Of a stretch of DNA of 64,000 nucleotides, positions 36,630-46,694 are shown in pieces; the stretch's first letter is position 1; the number at the start of each line of letters is the position of its first letter. This DNA is from an uncultured Blautia sp. Lineage in GTDB: Bacteria; Bacillota; Clostridia; Lachnospirales; Lachnospiraceae. The stretch is from positions 19,852-83,851 of the forward strand of contig CAKRMK010000012.1 in assembly GCA_934364795.1 (NCBI GenBank), read 5' to 3'. A program made the position numbers and the translations under genes. Below the pieces are notes generated by a model. That model did not search any database. It had not been told where the DNA came from and was given only the letters and a program-made list of their open reading frames with translations.

Positions 36630-37748
36630 TTAGGCTGTCCGTGTACCTCTTGCCTGTGACATCTTCGTGCTGGTATCAAATTCGCGAAGCTTTCTCTTAG
36701 ATTCTTCACTTAAGTTCCTTGGTACCTGAACCTGCACAGTTACATACAGATCCCCAAACACTCCAGCTTTTCCCATAACCTGGATTCCTTTACCCTTCAG
36801 ACGGATCTTGCTACCGGACTGGGTTCCTTCTGGAATACGGCACATTACCTGACCATTTAAGGTCTGCACTCTGGCTTCCCCGCCAAGAGCCGCTGTTATA
36901 AATGGCACATTTACTGTAGTATAAACATCGGCACCTTTTCGCTCAAATCCCGGCCTCTCACCTACATGAACTTTCAATAGAAGATCTCCTGACTGGCCAC
37001 CGCCGTAGCCTGGATTACCTTTTCCTCTTAAACGGATGCTCTTGCCATTGTCAATTCCGGCTGGAATATGGACTTTCAAGGTCTGTTTGCCATTTCCATC
37101 TGCTTCTGAAAGATTGATCAGCTTATCACAGCCAAATGCAGCTTCATTAAATCCAATGGAAATTTCTGCATTCAGATCCTGGCCTTTCTGCTGATAGCTG
37201 CCTCCATAGCCATTTCCGTAACTGCTTCCATGAAAACCACCGCCTCCGAAACTTCCGTTTCCGAATCCATTGCTGCTGTTCGCAGATTTACCTGACCTTC
37301 TGCTTCCTCTGCCAAATAAATTCTTCAGAATATCGTCCATGTCACCGCCTTCAAAGTGGAATTCCTGATAGCTGCCATCCGGACTTCTGTAAGCACCGCT
37401 CTGGCCTTTTCCAAAACCACCGAAACCGCCAAAGCCGGATCCACCAAATCCTGAGCCGCCAAATCCTGAGCCGCCAAATCCACTGCTTCCATATCCAGCT
37501 CCACCTGCTCCGGCTCCTTCTTCAAATGCAGCATGGCCAAACCGGTCATATAATTTCTTCTTCTCGGGATCACTTAGCACATTGTATGCTTCTGTAACCT
37601 CTTTAAATTTCTCTTCGGCACTTGCATCTCCTGCATTAGAATCAGGATGATATTTCTTTGCCATTTTACGATAGGCTTTTTTTATTGTGTCTTTATCTGC
37701 GCTGCGGTTAATTCCCAGCACTTCATAATAATCTCTCTTTGCTCCCAT
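36630..37748 (-). CDS. DnaJ-type co-chaperone without zinc fingers (CbpA/type II)
   Basis: About 372 aa from the ATG at 37748 (GAGGTGA upstream). J domain residues 1-70 with the HPD motif in [11 protein letters not shown], then a Gly/Phe-rich linker containing a tandem GFGGS repeat (DNA about 37425-37495) and a second Gly-rich stretch, then the two beta-rich substrate-binding domains ([41 protein letters not shown]). The CxxCxGxG zinc-finger repeats of DnaJ are absent, so this is a type II J-protein that stimulates an Hsp70. Confidence 0.92.
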   Translation of the reverse strand: MGAKRDYYEVLGINRSADKDTIKKAYRKMAKKYHPDSNAGDASAEEKFKEVTEAYNVLSDPEKKKLYDRFGHAAFEEGAGAGGAGYGSSGFGGSGFGGSGFGGSGFGGFGGFGKGQSGAYRSPDGSYQEFHFEGGDMDDILKNLFGRGSRRSGKSANSSNGFGNGSFGGGGFHGSSYGNGYGGSYQQKGQDLNAEISIGFNEAAFGCDKLINLSEADGNGKQTLKVHIPAGIDNGKSIRLRGKGNPGYGGGQSGDLLLKVHVGERPGFERKGADVYTTVNVPFITAALGGEARVQTLNGQVMCRIPEGTQSGSKIRLKGKGIQVMGKAGVFGDLYVTVQVQVPRNLSEESKRKLREFDTSTKMSQARGTRTA

Positions 37749-37865
37749 ACTGGTCACCTCTGACTCCTCAAATTGTTACTGACTACCTGTTACAAAGTCC
37801 TGCTGGCTGTTTTAACTTCTCTTAACTCAGACAGCTGGAACTTCTTCTATATTTTTGCTTACACA

Positions 37866-37895
37866 AATTCCCCGGAAATATTCCCGGGGAATTTA
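37866..37895 (-). promoter_or_regulatory. Near-perfect palindromic hairpin in the J-protein leader
   Basis: AAATTCCCCGG and CCGGGGAATTT pair around a short loop, beginning about 15 bases after the predicted transcription start. A T-run follows only on the plus strand, so as a terminator it would act on plus-strand transcripts; in the J-protein mRNA it is a 5' hairpin or a DNA operator. It is not a CIRCE element (no TTAGCACTC). Confidence 0.5.
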
Positions 37896-37916
37896 TTTTT
37901 TCTTTGTTCTATTTGT

Positions 37917-37945
37917 AATATAACATTTATTTTGATAAAAGTCAA
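37917..37945 (-). promoter_or_regulatory. Promoter of the J-protein gene
   Basis: TTGACT (37940-37945), 17 bases, TATATT (37917-37922). The leader to the ATG is about 160 bases. Confidence 0.6.
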
Positions 37946-38042
37946 GGAGACACCTGTAATTTCATATTTTTTTCACAGCTTCTTTTTTCACTTCTTTTCG
38001 CATCCAAAGCAGCTGTTCACTTAGAGCTTTTTCAAACAGATT

Positions 38043-38927
38043 CTAAATTCCAAGACTTTTCAGCACGGTTTTCTTCATTTCCATCCGAACAGTTCTTTTT
38101 GGATCCACTACCTGGCAAAACTCCAGATTTCCCATCGCACTCAAAAGCATTCCCGCCTCTTCCAGGCTCATATGAAGCTGTTTCATCACAATCTGTGTCA
38201 TATCCGAAACCGCTTTATATATTGCATTTTCCAGGTTTTCATCAGAAGAAATGGTATAACATGCTTCTTCGTTTTCAAGCATGGGATCTGAAATAGATTT
38301 TCCTTTTAATACCTCAACCTTCACAGTAACTACTGCCGGAATTTCCAGTCCTGTTACCATGATCTCACCATCTCCCATGCAGGCATGTACATCTCCCATT
38401 GCCAGCAAAGCACCCTCATGAAATACAGGCAGATACAGAACAGATCCGGCTGCAATCCGTGTGTTGTCCATATTTCCACCATGACTTCCAGGTTCCCCAC
38501 AGGGAATACTGCCTTCTTTTGGAGCCACACCGATCACGCCGATCATCGGCTTACATGGAATTTTAATATCAGATGAAAACTCTGCAATGCCATCTTTCAC
38601 GGCTATTTTTTTCAAAACACTGCCAGTAATATCTTTTCCAAGCACTCCATTATCCGGAATTGCTGCCATAGTTCCCACAGGTGCAACCTGAATATCCAAA
38701 ATAGAAACTTTTAGCACATCTCCTGGCATAGCATCCTCTACAAGCACAGGTCCCGTTGCCGGATTGATGGCATTCCAGTCCAGCTCATCCAGAACAGCAT
38801 CTTCACCCAGAAGCTGGTTATTAAAACAGTCTTTTGTTTCAAATACAATCACATCTTTATCTTTCACAGTAGCCGCCGGTACATTATCTGCACTCATGGT
38901 AAAAATTGTTTTTCCGCTTATTTTCAT
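38043..38927 (-). CDS. Acetamidase/formamidase family protein
   Basis: About 294 aa from the ATG at 38927, where the fold begins (MKISGKTIFTM) and AGGGG precedes it; an upstream extension lacks family resemblance. FmdA_AmdA motifs: GPVLVEDAMPGDVLKV, GVIGVAPKEGSIPCGEPGSHGGNMD and LAMGDVHACMGDGEI. The family releases ammonia from formamide, acetamide or related short amides. It sits at the 3' end of a peptide/amide uptake cluster, 126 bases beyond the binding-protein gene. Confidence 0.88.
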   Translation of the reverse strand: MKISGKTIFTMSADNVPAATVKDKDVIVFETKDCFNNQLLGEDAVLDELDWNAINPATGPVLVEDAMPGDVLKVSILDIQVAPVGTMAAIPDNGVLGKDITGSVLKKIAVKDGIAEFSSDIKIPCKPMIGVIGVAPKEGSIPCGEPGSHGGNMDNTRIAAGSVLYLPVFHEGALLAMGDVHACMGDGEIMVTGLEIPAVVTVKVEVLKGKSISDPMLENEEACYTISSDENLENAIYKAVSDMTQIVMKQLHMSLEEAGMLLSAMGNLEFCQVVDPKRTVRMEMKKTVLKSLGI

Positions 38928-39052
38928 AGAATTGTCCCCTTTTGCTCCTATAAACAAGGTTCCATGACTACCTGTTTCCCGGTCATGGAACCCTGAAGTT
39001 ACTGTTTGCTTTATTTGCAGCAACATATTTTACATTTTTTACTTCAATTTAT

Positions 39053-40663
39053 TTATGCTAAAGTGATGTTCTTCACGTAGAAGTTCCAGAACCAGCTTCC
39101 TGTTAACTGGGAAACACCGGATGTCACACGTTTATTTATACCAAACAGCCAGTTCTGATGTGTCCATACATAGTTAGGAACTTCGTCTGTAATAATATCA
39201 AGAGCTTTCAGCATCAGATCTGTTCTTTCTGCATCATCCGTGGAAGATGCCTGCTGACTTAAAAGTTCATCAACTTCATCATTGCTGTATGAACAGGAGT
39301 TGGAACCGCCATCACCTGCATTCTTTGACATATACAGAGGAGTCAGGGCACCGGAAGGATCAGGGAAGTCAGAAGACCACTCAAAGATACCGATATCATA
39401 CGGACGTACACCATCTTCATCAATTCCGGAACCAAACTGTAAGGAAACAACTTCATCATTGGAAACCTTTTCAATTGTTGCCTGAATGCCAAGAACGGAA
39501 AGTTCCTGCTGTAAAACCAGTGCAATAGAGTTTGTAATAGATTTCTGGTCTACTGTAATGGTACATTCAAATCCGTTTGGATAAGCGGATGCTGCCAGGC
39601 ATTCCTGTGCTTTTTCAAGATCATAAGAATATTTCTCGCAGTTCTCTTCATAATTTTTCCAGGTATCCTCTTCAAACAGGAACAGGCTTTCCGGCACTGG
39701 AAGTCCATTGGTAAGAGTACCGAAATCTTTGATTACATTGTCCTGTAAATTCACATCATCAATTGCATAGGCAATTGCTTTTCTTACATTTACATCATCA
39801 AATGGAGCTTTCTTGCAGTTAAATGACAGGAATTCCAGACCCATAGAAGGAATCTTCAACAGATCCACATCGTCTGCTTTTTCCAGATCACCAAGCATAT
39901 CTACCGGCTGCTGCAGGTTAATATCAACCTGTCCGGAGGTAGAAGCCATTACTCGGGTTGTATCCTCTGGAATGATCAGGAAATTAAGTTTCTTTACCTG
40001 TGGCTCACCCGCCTCTTTGTTCCACCAGTTTTCATTATAGGACATGGAAACCTGGTTTCCTACATCCCAGCTGTCTACTACATATGGACCAGTTCCAAGG
40101 ACACCGCCAGTTGCTGTACCGTAGTCATCCGGATGTGCCTCTACATATGCTTTGGAATGAATCATTCCGGCTGTTGTTGCAAATGTATGTTTCCACAGTG
40201 CATCTGGCTGTTTCAGTTTTACCGTAAACTGCCAGTCACCAGTCTGCTCAATGCTATCCACGCTGTCATACATCCACATAAGATAAGAGGCAAGATCCGG
40301 ATCTTCATAACGCTTTACGGAGAACAGTACATCCTCCATAGTCATTGGAGTTCCATCTGAAAAAGTAACATCATCCCTTACATTATACACATAAGTTGTA
40401 GGATCGACTTCCTCCCAGCTCTCGCAAAGATAAGGCTGCAGTTCATCATTTTCATCATAGTACAGAAGTCCCTCTGTAACCTGTTCTACTACCGGGTTGG
40501 TGGTAAAATCATAGGCAAATGCAGAATCCAGTGAAATAATATCGGAATAAAGGCCTACATTTAAAGTATCGCTACCTCCCTCTTCTGCATATACCGGCGC
40601 TGCTCCCAGCATTCCAACCAAAAGACTTGCAGAAAGTAAAATACCCATCACTCGTTTTTTCAT
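39053..40663 (-). CDS. Peptide/nickel-type ABC transporter substrate-binding protein
   Basis: 536 aa, SBP_bac_5 family. Signal peptide residues 1-26 with cleavage after VYA and no lipobox. Motifs: DIISLDSAFAYDFTTNPVVEQVTEGLLYYDEND near the start, TYVYNVRDDVTFSDGTPMTMEDVLFSVKRY, GTGPYVVDSW, and FDDVNVRKAIAYAID. It has its own promoter, so it can be made in excess over oppBCDF upstream. The ligand is probably an oligopeptide given the two peptidases in the cluster. Confidence 0.9.
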   Translation of the reverse strand: MKKRVMGILLSASLLVGMLGAAPVYAEEGGSDTLNVGLYSDIISLDSAFAYDFTTNPVVEQVTEGLLYYDENDELQPYLCESWEEVDPTTYVYNVRDDVTFSDGTPMTMEDVLFSVKRYEDPDLASYLMWMYDSVDSIEQTGDWQFTVKLKQPDALWKHTFATTAGMIHSKAYVEAHPDDYGTATGGVLGTGPYVVDSWDVGNQVSMSYNENWWNKEAGEPQVKKLNFLIIPEDTTRVMASTSGQVDINLQQPVDMLGDLEKADDVDLLKIPSMGLEFLSFNCKKAPFDDVNVRKAIAYAIDDVNLQDNVIKDFGTLTNGLPVPESLFLFEEDTWKNYEENCEKYSYDLEKAQECLAASAYPNGFECTITVDQKSITNSIALVLQQELSVLGIQATIEKVSNDEVVSLQFGSGIDEDGVRPYDIGIFEWSSDFPDPSGALTPLYMSKNAGDGGSNSCSYSNDEVDELLSQQASSTDDAERTDLMLKALDIITDEVPNYVWTHQNWLFGINKRVTSGVSQLTGSWFWNFYVKNITLA

Positions 40664-40732
40664 ATAATCGTCCTCCTTTTTTCTTTTATCTTAACTTCAC
40701 AACATATCAAAACTATTATTAATTTTTCTGTT

Positions 40733-40762
40733 ATATAACAGTTTTTTATGTATAAAAGTCAA
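40733..40762 (-). promoter_or_regulatory. Promoter of the binding-protein gene
   Basis: TTGACT (40757-40762), 18 bases, TTATAT (40733-40738), with the palindrome TGTTATATAACA over the -10. Confidence 0.45.
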
Positions 40763-40774
40763 AATCGTTATAAT

Positions 40775-41848
40775 TTATGCAAGCTTCTGCTTCTCAATAA
40801 ATGCGGCTCCCAGCTTTGCTGTCTGGATCACATCCTCAATGTTTACCACACCGATTGTTGTATGGATATATTTTTCCGGAATGGAAATTCCTCCTGTCAT
40901 AACACCTGTATTATTGTAAACCATTGCACATGCATCTGTACCACAGCTTAAAACTGCGGAACGCTGATATGGAATCTTCTCCTCTTCGGCAATGCGTGTG
41001 AGTTCTTTTACCATTTTTCTTGGTACCATAATTCCACTGCAGGAAGATGGTGTCCAGTCAAATAACTCGATCATTGGGCCTTTTCCAGCAAAAGAACGGC
41101 CTGCTGCAGGATTTAGTTCCCCATGCTCTGTTGCAAGTCCCACGTCAATACAAAGGGCAATATCCGGATCAATTCTGCGAACCAGTGCTGAAGCACCTTT
41201 TAATCCAAGTTCTTCCTGAACTGTTCCGCATGCATAAATGCTAGCTTCCAGTTCCACATCCTTTAATGCTTCCATCAAAAGGATCATAGAAACACAGCTG
41301 CTACGGTTATCTACTGCTTTTCCGCTGAAATATTTTCCATTTAGAACATGGGATTCTTTTTCAATATTTACCAGATCCCCTTCTTTAATTCCAAGTGCTC
41401 TGGCTTCTTCTGCTGTTTCAGCACCAACATCAATTCTGATATCCTCAAATGTAAAGCCTGCACTTTCTTTACCCATAGACTGATGAATTGGTTTTCCACC
41501 GCCTGTAACACCATAAACCGGTCCGTCATCTGTATGGATAGTCATTACCTGATTTACCAGCACATTGGGATTATGAAAACCAACTGGCAGAAGAGTTACA
41601 AATCCATCATCTGTAAAATCACTTACCATAAACCCGATTTCATCCATATGAGCTGTAAGCATAATCTTTTTATCCGGATTTTTTCCCTCTTTTACAAATA
41701 CTGCATTTCCAAGAACATCCTTAAAATTATGATCTGTTATTGGCTCCAGATATTTCTTCAGGTGCTCTGCCACTGCATCTTCATTTCCGGAAACGCCATT
41801 GATCTCATCAAATTCCTTTAACAACTGAATAACTCTTTCTTTTTCCAT
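40775..41848 (-). CDS. M42 family aminopeptidase
   Basis: 357 aa. Metallo-aminopeptidase related to PepA/FrvX/tetrahedral TET peptidases. Zinc ligands are visible in LTAHMDEIGFMV, GKAVDNRSSC, VQEELGLKGA (catalytic Glu) and CIDVGLATE, and TDACAM near the C-terminus. It starts 2 bases after oppF, so it is translated in the same operon and would trim imported peptides. Confidence 0.92.
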   Translation of the reverse strand: MEKERVIQLLKEFDEINGVSGNEDAVAEHLKKYLEPITDHNFKDVLGNAVFVKEGKNPDKKIMLTAHMDEIGFMVSDFTDDGFVTLLPVGFHNPNVLVNQVMTIHTDDGPVYGVTGGGKPIHQSMGKESAGFTFEDIRIDVGAETAEEARALGIKEGDLVNIEKESHVLNGKYFSGKAVDNRSSCVSMILLMEALKDVELEASIYACGTVQEELGLKGASALVRRIDPDIALCIDVGLATEHGELNPAAGRSFAGKGPMIELFDWTPSSCSGIMVPRKMVKELTRIAEEEKIPYQRSAVLSCGTDACAMVYNNTGVMTGGISIPEKYIHTTIGVVNIEDVIQTAKLGAAFIEKQKLA

Positions 41849-41850
41849 TG

Positions 41851-42858
41851 TTATTTTCCTTCTTTCATATATTTTTCAGCAGCATCTTTTGCCCTGTGGC
41901 AACATACCCAATGTCTGTCCGCTACTTTATATAATGGTGGAACCATCACATCACAAAGCCCTGCAATTTTTTCTGGACATCTGGTGCAGAAACGGCAGCC
42001 TGCCGGAATCTCTGTTGCATTTGGAACTTCTCCCTCAAGTGCAACATGCTCCTTTACCTGATCCGGATGATCCTTTGGTTTGGATGCGATCAGTGCTTTT
42101 GTATATGGATGCATGGTATTATCAAATATTTCTTCTGTTACACCAATTTCTACCATTGCTCCAAGATACATAACCAGAACTCGGTCACAGATATGTTCCA
42201 CAACTGTCAGCTCATGAGAAATAAACATAAGTGTGAGGCCAAACTGGTTTTTCATATCATACAGAAGATTCAAAATCTGTGCCTGCACGGAAACGTCCAG
42301 TGCAGATACCGGCTCATCTGCCATGATAAAACTTGGATTAGGGATCAGCGCCCTTACAATTGCCAGACGCTGCAGCTGTCCGCCGCTAAGCTCTCCGCTT
42401 CGTCTGGAAAGAAGAGACGGATCCAGATTTACATATTGCAAAAGTTCATATATTTTCTTTTTTGCTTCTTCATCTTTCATTCCATAAAACTTTGCAACAT
42501 CCATTAATGCTTTTTTTAATGTCTGTTTTGGGTTAAAAGAAGAATAGGGGTTCTGGAAAACCATCTGCATATCTTTACGAAGTGCAACCATCTGTTTTTT
42601 ATTTTTCCGGATAATGGATTCATCCCTGAAAATAATGTCGCCTTCAGTAGGTTCAATCAGCTTTAAAATGCATCTTCCTAATGTGGATTTTCCACATCCA
42701 CTTTCCCCTACTACTCCAAGGTTCTCACCCTTAAATATATTGAAAGTAATATCATCCACAGCCTTCAGATTAATTACCTCTTCCGGTTTTCCACGTTCTC
42801 TTTTTACTCCGATCGGATAATATTTTTTCAAATGTTTCATCTGAAATAATTTTTCCAT
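41851..42858 (-). CDS. oppF: Oligopeptide ABC transporter ATPase OppF
   Basis: 335 aa. Walker [10 protein letters not shown] (about residue 55), signature ELSGGQLQRLAIVRAL, Walker B FIMADEPVSALDVS, and the C-terminal oligo_HPY region with CRFCTRCP cysteines. It forms the ATPase pair with OppD upstream. Confidence 0.92.
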   Translation of the reverse strand: MEKLFQMKHLKKYYPIGVKRERGKPEEVINLKAVDDITFNIFKGENLGVVGESGCGKSTLGRCILKLIEPTEGDIIFRDESIIRKNKKQMVALRKDMQMVFQNPYSSFNPKQTLKKALMDVAKFYGMKDEEAKKKIYELLQYVNLDPSLLSRRSGELSGGQLQRLAIVRALIPNPSFIMADEPVSALDVSVQAQILNLLYDMKNQFGLTLMFISHELTVVEHICDRVLVMYLGAMVEIGVTEEIFDNTMHPYTKALIASKPKDHPDQVKEHVALEGEVPNATEIPAGCRFCTRCPEKIAGLCDVMVPPLYKVADRHWVCCHRAKDAAEKYMKEGK

Positions 42859-42873
42859 AATCGTTCTCCTTAC

Positions 42874-43854
42874 CTATATCTGATTGACTTTATGACATGC
42901 AAACTTGTGGGTATCAGATATGCTCTCCAAAACCGGTTTTTTTGTTCTGCAAAGTTCATCGGCATAAGCACATCGGGGTGCATAAGGACATCCGTCAATT
43001 TTCATTCTTAAATCCGGAGGAGTTCCTGGAATGGTTACCAGTTTTCCGCCTCTCTCACCGCTTTTTGGAATGCTTCGGATCAGATCTTTTGTATAGGGAT
43101 GTTTTCCCTGATCAAAAACTTCCCTGACTGTGCCCGATTCTACAATTGTTCCCGCATACATAACTGAAACCTTGTCACAGATTTCTGCAACAACTCCGAA
43201 ATTATGGGTAATAATAAGAATGGACATATCTCTTGTTTCCCGAAGGTTTTTAAATAACTTTAAAATCTGCTCCTGAACAGTTACATCAAGTGCAGTTGTA
43301 GGCTCATCTGCAATCAGAAGCTCCGGTCTGCAGGCAACTGCCATGGCGATCATTACACGCTGGAGCATACCACCACTCATTTCAAAGGGATACTGGGCGT
43401 ATCGTTTTTCCGGAGGGTAAATTCCTACCTCTTCCAGTAAGCTGTACACTTCCTGCCTGTAATCTTTTTTTTCGTCTTTTCCATGAGCTTTCAGAATTTC
43501 TGTCATCTGCTGCCCTACTGTAAACAGCGGATTCAAAGATGTCATGGGATCCTGGAAAATCATAGAAATATTATTTCCTCTTATATTTCGCAGTTCCTTT
43601 TTTTTCATAGAAAGGATATCCTGCCCTTTATATATGATCTCCCCGTCATACAGCATTTTTTTCTCATCATGTAACCGGAGAATGGATTTTGCAGTCATGG
43701 ATTTTCCGCATCCGCTTTCTCCCACAAGACCATGAATTTCACCTTTTTCAATATTCATATTGATGTTTCGCACTGCATGTACGATTCCTCTTGGAGACAT
43801 GAGATTTACTTTCAGATTTTTGATTTCAAGAATAGGATCACTCATTTTCTGCAC
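42874..43854 (-). CDS. oppD: Oligopeptide ABC transporter ATPase OppD
   Basis: 326 aa. Walker [10 protein letters not shown] (about residue 43), signature [15 protein letters not shown], Walker [14 protein letters not shown], and C-terminal oligo_HPY segment with [12 protein letters not shown]. It overlaps oppC by 17 bases. Confidence 0.92.
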   Translation of the reverse strand: MQKMSDPILEIKNLKVNLMSPRGIVHAVRNINMNIEKGEIHGLVGESGCGKSMTAKSILRLHDEKKMLYDGEIIYKGQDILSMKKKELRNIRGNNISMIFQDPMTSLNPLFTVGQQMTEILKAHGKDEKKDYRQEVYSLLEEVGIYPPEKRYAQYPFEMSGGMLQRVMIAMAVACRPELLIADEPTTALDVTVQEQILKLFKNLRETRDMSILIITHNFGVVAEICDKVSVMYAGTIVESGTVREVFDQGKHPYTKDLIRSIPKSGERGGKLVTIPGTPPDLRMKIDGCPYAPRCAYADELCRTKKPVLESISDTHKFACHKVNQI

Positions 43855-44731
43855 CTACCATTTTTCTGAATTTTCGCATTGAAGGAAGTTTTCTCTGTGA
43901 AGGATCCAGATAGGAACGGACACCATCACTGAAAATATTTAAAGCTACTACTGTGATAATGATCATAATACCTGGAGCAATGGAAACAAGCGGTGCTGAT
44001 GTGATTACAATTCTGCCATCCTCCAGCATTGCTCCCCAGTCAGCCGTAGGCGGCTGTACGCCAAGGCCAAGGAAGCTAAGTCCTGCCAGGTCCAGGATCG
44101 CATAACCAATATCCAGTGTCATCTGTACGATCAGTGTTCCAACACAGTTGGGAAGGATCTGTTTGACCATAATGTTTAAATTAGAATATCCAATGGAATG
44201 AGAAGCTTCTACATATACTTTGTTCTTTTCCACCATTACCATGGATCTTGTCAGCTTTGCAAGCATGGGAACATACACAATACCAAGTGCCAGTACTGAA
44301 TTAAAAATTCCTCTTCCAAAAGCAGAAACAAAAATAAATGCAAGAAGAAGGGACGGGAAAGCCAGGATAATATCCGATACTCTCATCAGGATCATATCTA
44401 CCCATTTTCCATAATAGCCTGCCAGCATTCCAAAAGGAATTCCGATTACTGCTGAAATAAGTACAACACCAAAGGCACTTAATATAGTTGCCTGGGATCC
44501 GATGATCAGTCGGGATAAAAGATCTCGTCCTGTTTTATCTGTTCCAAGAAGATGTAAAAGGCTTGGTCCTTCCAGCATATGGGCAAGATCCAGAGCGTTT
44601 GGATCATATGGTGCAATTTTTTTTGCAAATAACGCCATGAACAAAATCCCAAGAAGGATCAGCATGGAAATAATTACCGGAATGGTAAAGAAACTTTTCA
44701 GTTTTCTTTTTGTTGATGCTTTTATTTTCAT
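43838..44731 (-). CDS. oppC: Oligopeptide ABC transporter permease OppC
   Basis: 297 aa. N-terminal cytoplasmic tail, first helix, then HLLGTDKTGRDLLSRLIIGSQ, the OppC_N to permease transition, and five further helices with the EAA-type loop EASHSIGYSNLNIMVKQILPN. Partner of OppB. Confidence 0.92.
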   Translation of the reverse strand: MKIKASTKRKLKSFFTIPVIISMLILLGILFMALFAKKIAPYDPNALDLAHMLEGPSLLHLLGTDKTGRDLLSRLIIGSQATILSAFGVVLISAVIGIPFGMLAGYYGKWVDMILMRVSDIILAFPSLLLAFIFVSAFGRGIFNSVLALGIVYVPMLAKLTRSMVMVEKNKVYVEASHSIGYSNLNIMVKQILPNCVGTLIVQMTLDIGYAILDLAGLSFLGLGVQPPTADWGAMLEDGRIVITSAPLVSIAPGIMIIITVVALNIFSDGVRSYLDPSQRKLPSMRKFRKMVGAENE

Positions 44732-44745
44732 TGCGAAGTCCTCCC

Positions 44746-45684
44746 TTATTTCTGACGGATTCTAGGGTCAATGACCATGTAAAGAATATCCAGGATTGTA
44801 CTGATGGTCAGGAAAATAAATACCATTAAAATTGTAATTCCCTGTACAACAGGATAATCAGCAGCTTTTACACCATCAATGAGAATAGAACCAAGGCCTG
44901 CAAGCGAAAAGACCTCTTCTACAAGAACGGAACCAACCATCAGGATACCGATCTGTGTACCAAGAATGGTGATTACCGGAATCAATGCATTTTTCAGGCA
45001 ATGTACCCAGATAATTTTCTGATCACTGATACCTTTTGCAGTGGCTACCATTTTGTAATTTGTCTGAAGCTGTTCCACCATGCTTGTTTTCATAACTCTG
45101 GAAGTTAAAGCGATCATACTGAATGCAAGAGCAATGGACGGAAGACTGATTCTGGAAAGGAATTCACCAAAACTGTTAAAGGATCCGGTAAATGCATAAC
45201 CAGGTGCCAGTGCCGACACACAGACGATCATAAGAATACTTGTGAGAAACGGAGGACTTGCCACCAGAATCAGCTGAAAGATGGATAAAAATGTATCAAT
45301 CGGTGTATTTTGTTTCACAGCTGTAAGGATTCCGGTTGGAATTGCAATAATAATTGCAATTAAAGTAGATAATAAGACGATTCCGGCAGTAACCGGAAAT
45401 CTTCTGGCCATCAGTTCTGAAACTGACTGGCGGTACTGAAAGCTTGTTCCGAAATCGCCATGAAAGATTCCGGAAATCCAGATACCGTATTGTTCCGGAA
45501 GACTTTTGTCAAGATTGAAATCTTTTCGGATGCTTTCAACAGTTTCTTTTGTTGTCTGCTTGCCGCCTACAATTACGGATACCGGATCTGTTTTGTTCAG
45601 ACGAACCATGCCAAAGATGATCAGGCTGGCACAAAATAAAACGATTACATACTGTAATAATTTTTTTCCTATAAATTTAGCCAT
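44746..45684 (-). CDS. oppB: Oligopeptide ABC transporter permease OppB
   Basis: 312 aa. Six helices; family segments DFNLDKSLPEQYGIWISGIFHGDFGTS and the EAA loop VATAKGISDQKIIWVHCLKNALIP. First transporter gene of the cluster, starting 4 bases after the iminopeptidase stop. Confidence 0.92.
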   Translation of the reverse strand: MAKFIGKKLLQYVIVLFCASLIIFGMVRLNKTDPVSVIVGGKQTTKETVESIRKDFNLDKSLPEQYGIWISGIFHGDFGTSFQYRQSVSELMARRFPVTAGIVLLSTLIAIIIAIPTGILTAVKQNTPIDTFLSIFQLILVASPPFLTSILMIVCVSALAPGYAFTGSFNSFGEFLSRISLPSIALAFSMIALTSRVMKTSMVEQLQTNYKMVATAKGISDQKIIWVHCLKNALIPVITILGTQIGILMVGSVLVEEVFSLAGLGSILIDGVKAADYPVVQGITILMVFIFLTISTILDILYMVIDPRIRQK

Positions 45685-45687
45685 TTT

Positions 45688-46575
45688 TTATATCCTTTCT
45701 GTTTCTTCCAGAAAATTTTCTATCAGTGGATTATAAATTTCTTTCTGCTCCCAATGAACCAGATGTGTGCCTTTCAACAGCTCCCACCGACTTTTCGGTA
45801 TTTTTTCCTGAATTTCCTTCATCATAAACGGAGTAGCTTCATCCATTGTTCCAGAAGTAATCAAAACCGGTACCTGTATTTTTCCCAGATCTTTTTGTAT
45901 ATCCCATTCCTTCAGGTTTCCTGTAATTGTAAATTCGCTTGGTCCGATCATCTGTTCATAACATTCTGTATGGGAATTCATGGAATATGCTACCTGTTCT
46001 GGCATTGGATCCAAACTGCACACATGACGCATAAAAAATTTTTCGTTTGCCTTTTGATACTCTTGTGTGTCATAGTTCTTTTTTTCTTCTGCAGTCTGTA
46101 TAGCTTTTATATCCTCTTTTGGAAGCAGCTTCACCAGTTCTCTTGTTTCTTCCTGCCATCTTTTCATAGACGCCGGTGAACTTGCTATAACAAAACTGAC
46201 AACTCCTTCTGGTTCCTGCTCCATATATTCCATGCCAAGCATTCCACCCCAGGACTGTCCCAATATATGTACTTTGTCCAGTTTCAGGAATTTTCGGAGT
46301 TGTTTTAATTCCTCCAGAAATATCTGTTCATTCCACTGAATCTTTCCATTCGGAACTGAAGATTTCCCACATCCGATCTGATCATAATAAATTACTTTTC
46401 GTCCATATTCTGTCAGACCATCCAGCGAAGTCAGATAATTATGGCAGCTCCCAGGACCCCCATGAAGTACAAGTAGCGGAACCTTTTTGCTTTGATCATT
46501 TCCTGCAATTCGAAACCAGGTTTTATATCCCATAAAATCCATATAGCCTTCTTGAATTTCACACAAACTCCTCAC
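45688..46575 (-). CDS. Proline iminopeptidase-family alpha/beta hydrolase
   Basis: 295 aa. Removes N-terminal proline or similar residues from peptides. Oxyanion segment LHGGPGSCHNYL (about residues 39-50), nucleophile serine in LGQSWGGMLGMEY, catalytic histidine in KGTHLVHWEQ near the C-terminus. The GTG at 46575 is preferred because AAGGA lies 5 bases upstream and homologues extend past the internal ATG at 46542 (the conserved EGYM precedes it). First gene of the opp cluster, so uptake and hydrolysis of proline-containing peptides are probably coupled. Confidence 0.87.
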   Translation of the reverse strand: MRSLCEIQEGYMDFMGYKTWFRIAGNDQSKKVPLLVLHGGPGSCHNYLTSLDGLTEYGRKVIYYDQIGCGKSSVPNGKIQWNEQIFLEELKQLRKFLKLDKVHILGQSWGGMLGMEYMEQEPEGVVSFVIASSPASMKRWQEETRELVKLLPKEDIKAIQTAEEKKNYDTQEYQKANEKFFMRHVCSLDPMPEQVAYSMNSHTECYEQMIGPSEFTITGNLKEWDIQKDLGKIQVPVLITSGTMDEATPFMMKEIQEKIPKSRWELLKGTHLVHWEQKEIYNPLIENFLEETERI

Positions 46576-46599
46576 CCTTTTCCTTGTTTTCTAAAAACA

Positions 46600-46640
46600 A
46601 AAAAGGCAACGGAATCTTTATCAGACACCGTTGCCTTTTA
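46600..46640 (-). terminator. Terminator between eutC and the peptide cluster
   Basis: AAAAGGCAACGG and CCGTTGCCTTTT form a perfect stem with A/T tracts on both sides, so it can act both ways. It closes the eutABC operon 55 bases after the eutC stop. Confidence 0.85.
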
Positions 46641-46694
46641 TGGTTTGAAAGTATATTCTTTTCGATTTAATTTGTCAATAGTTTTTGAATTTTT

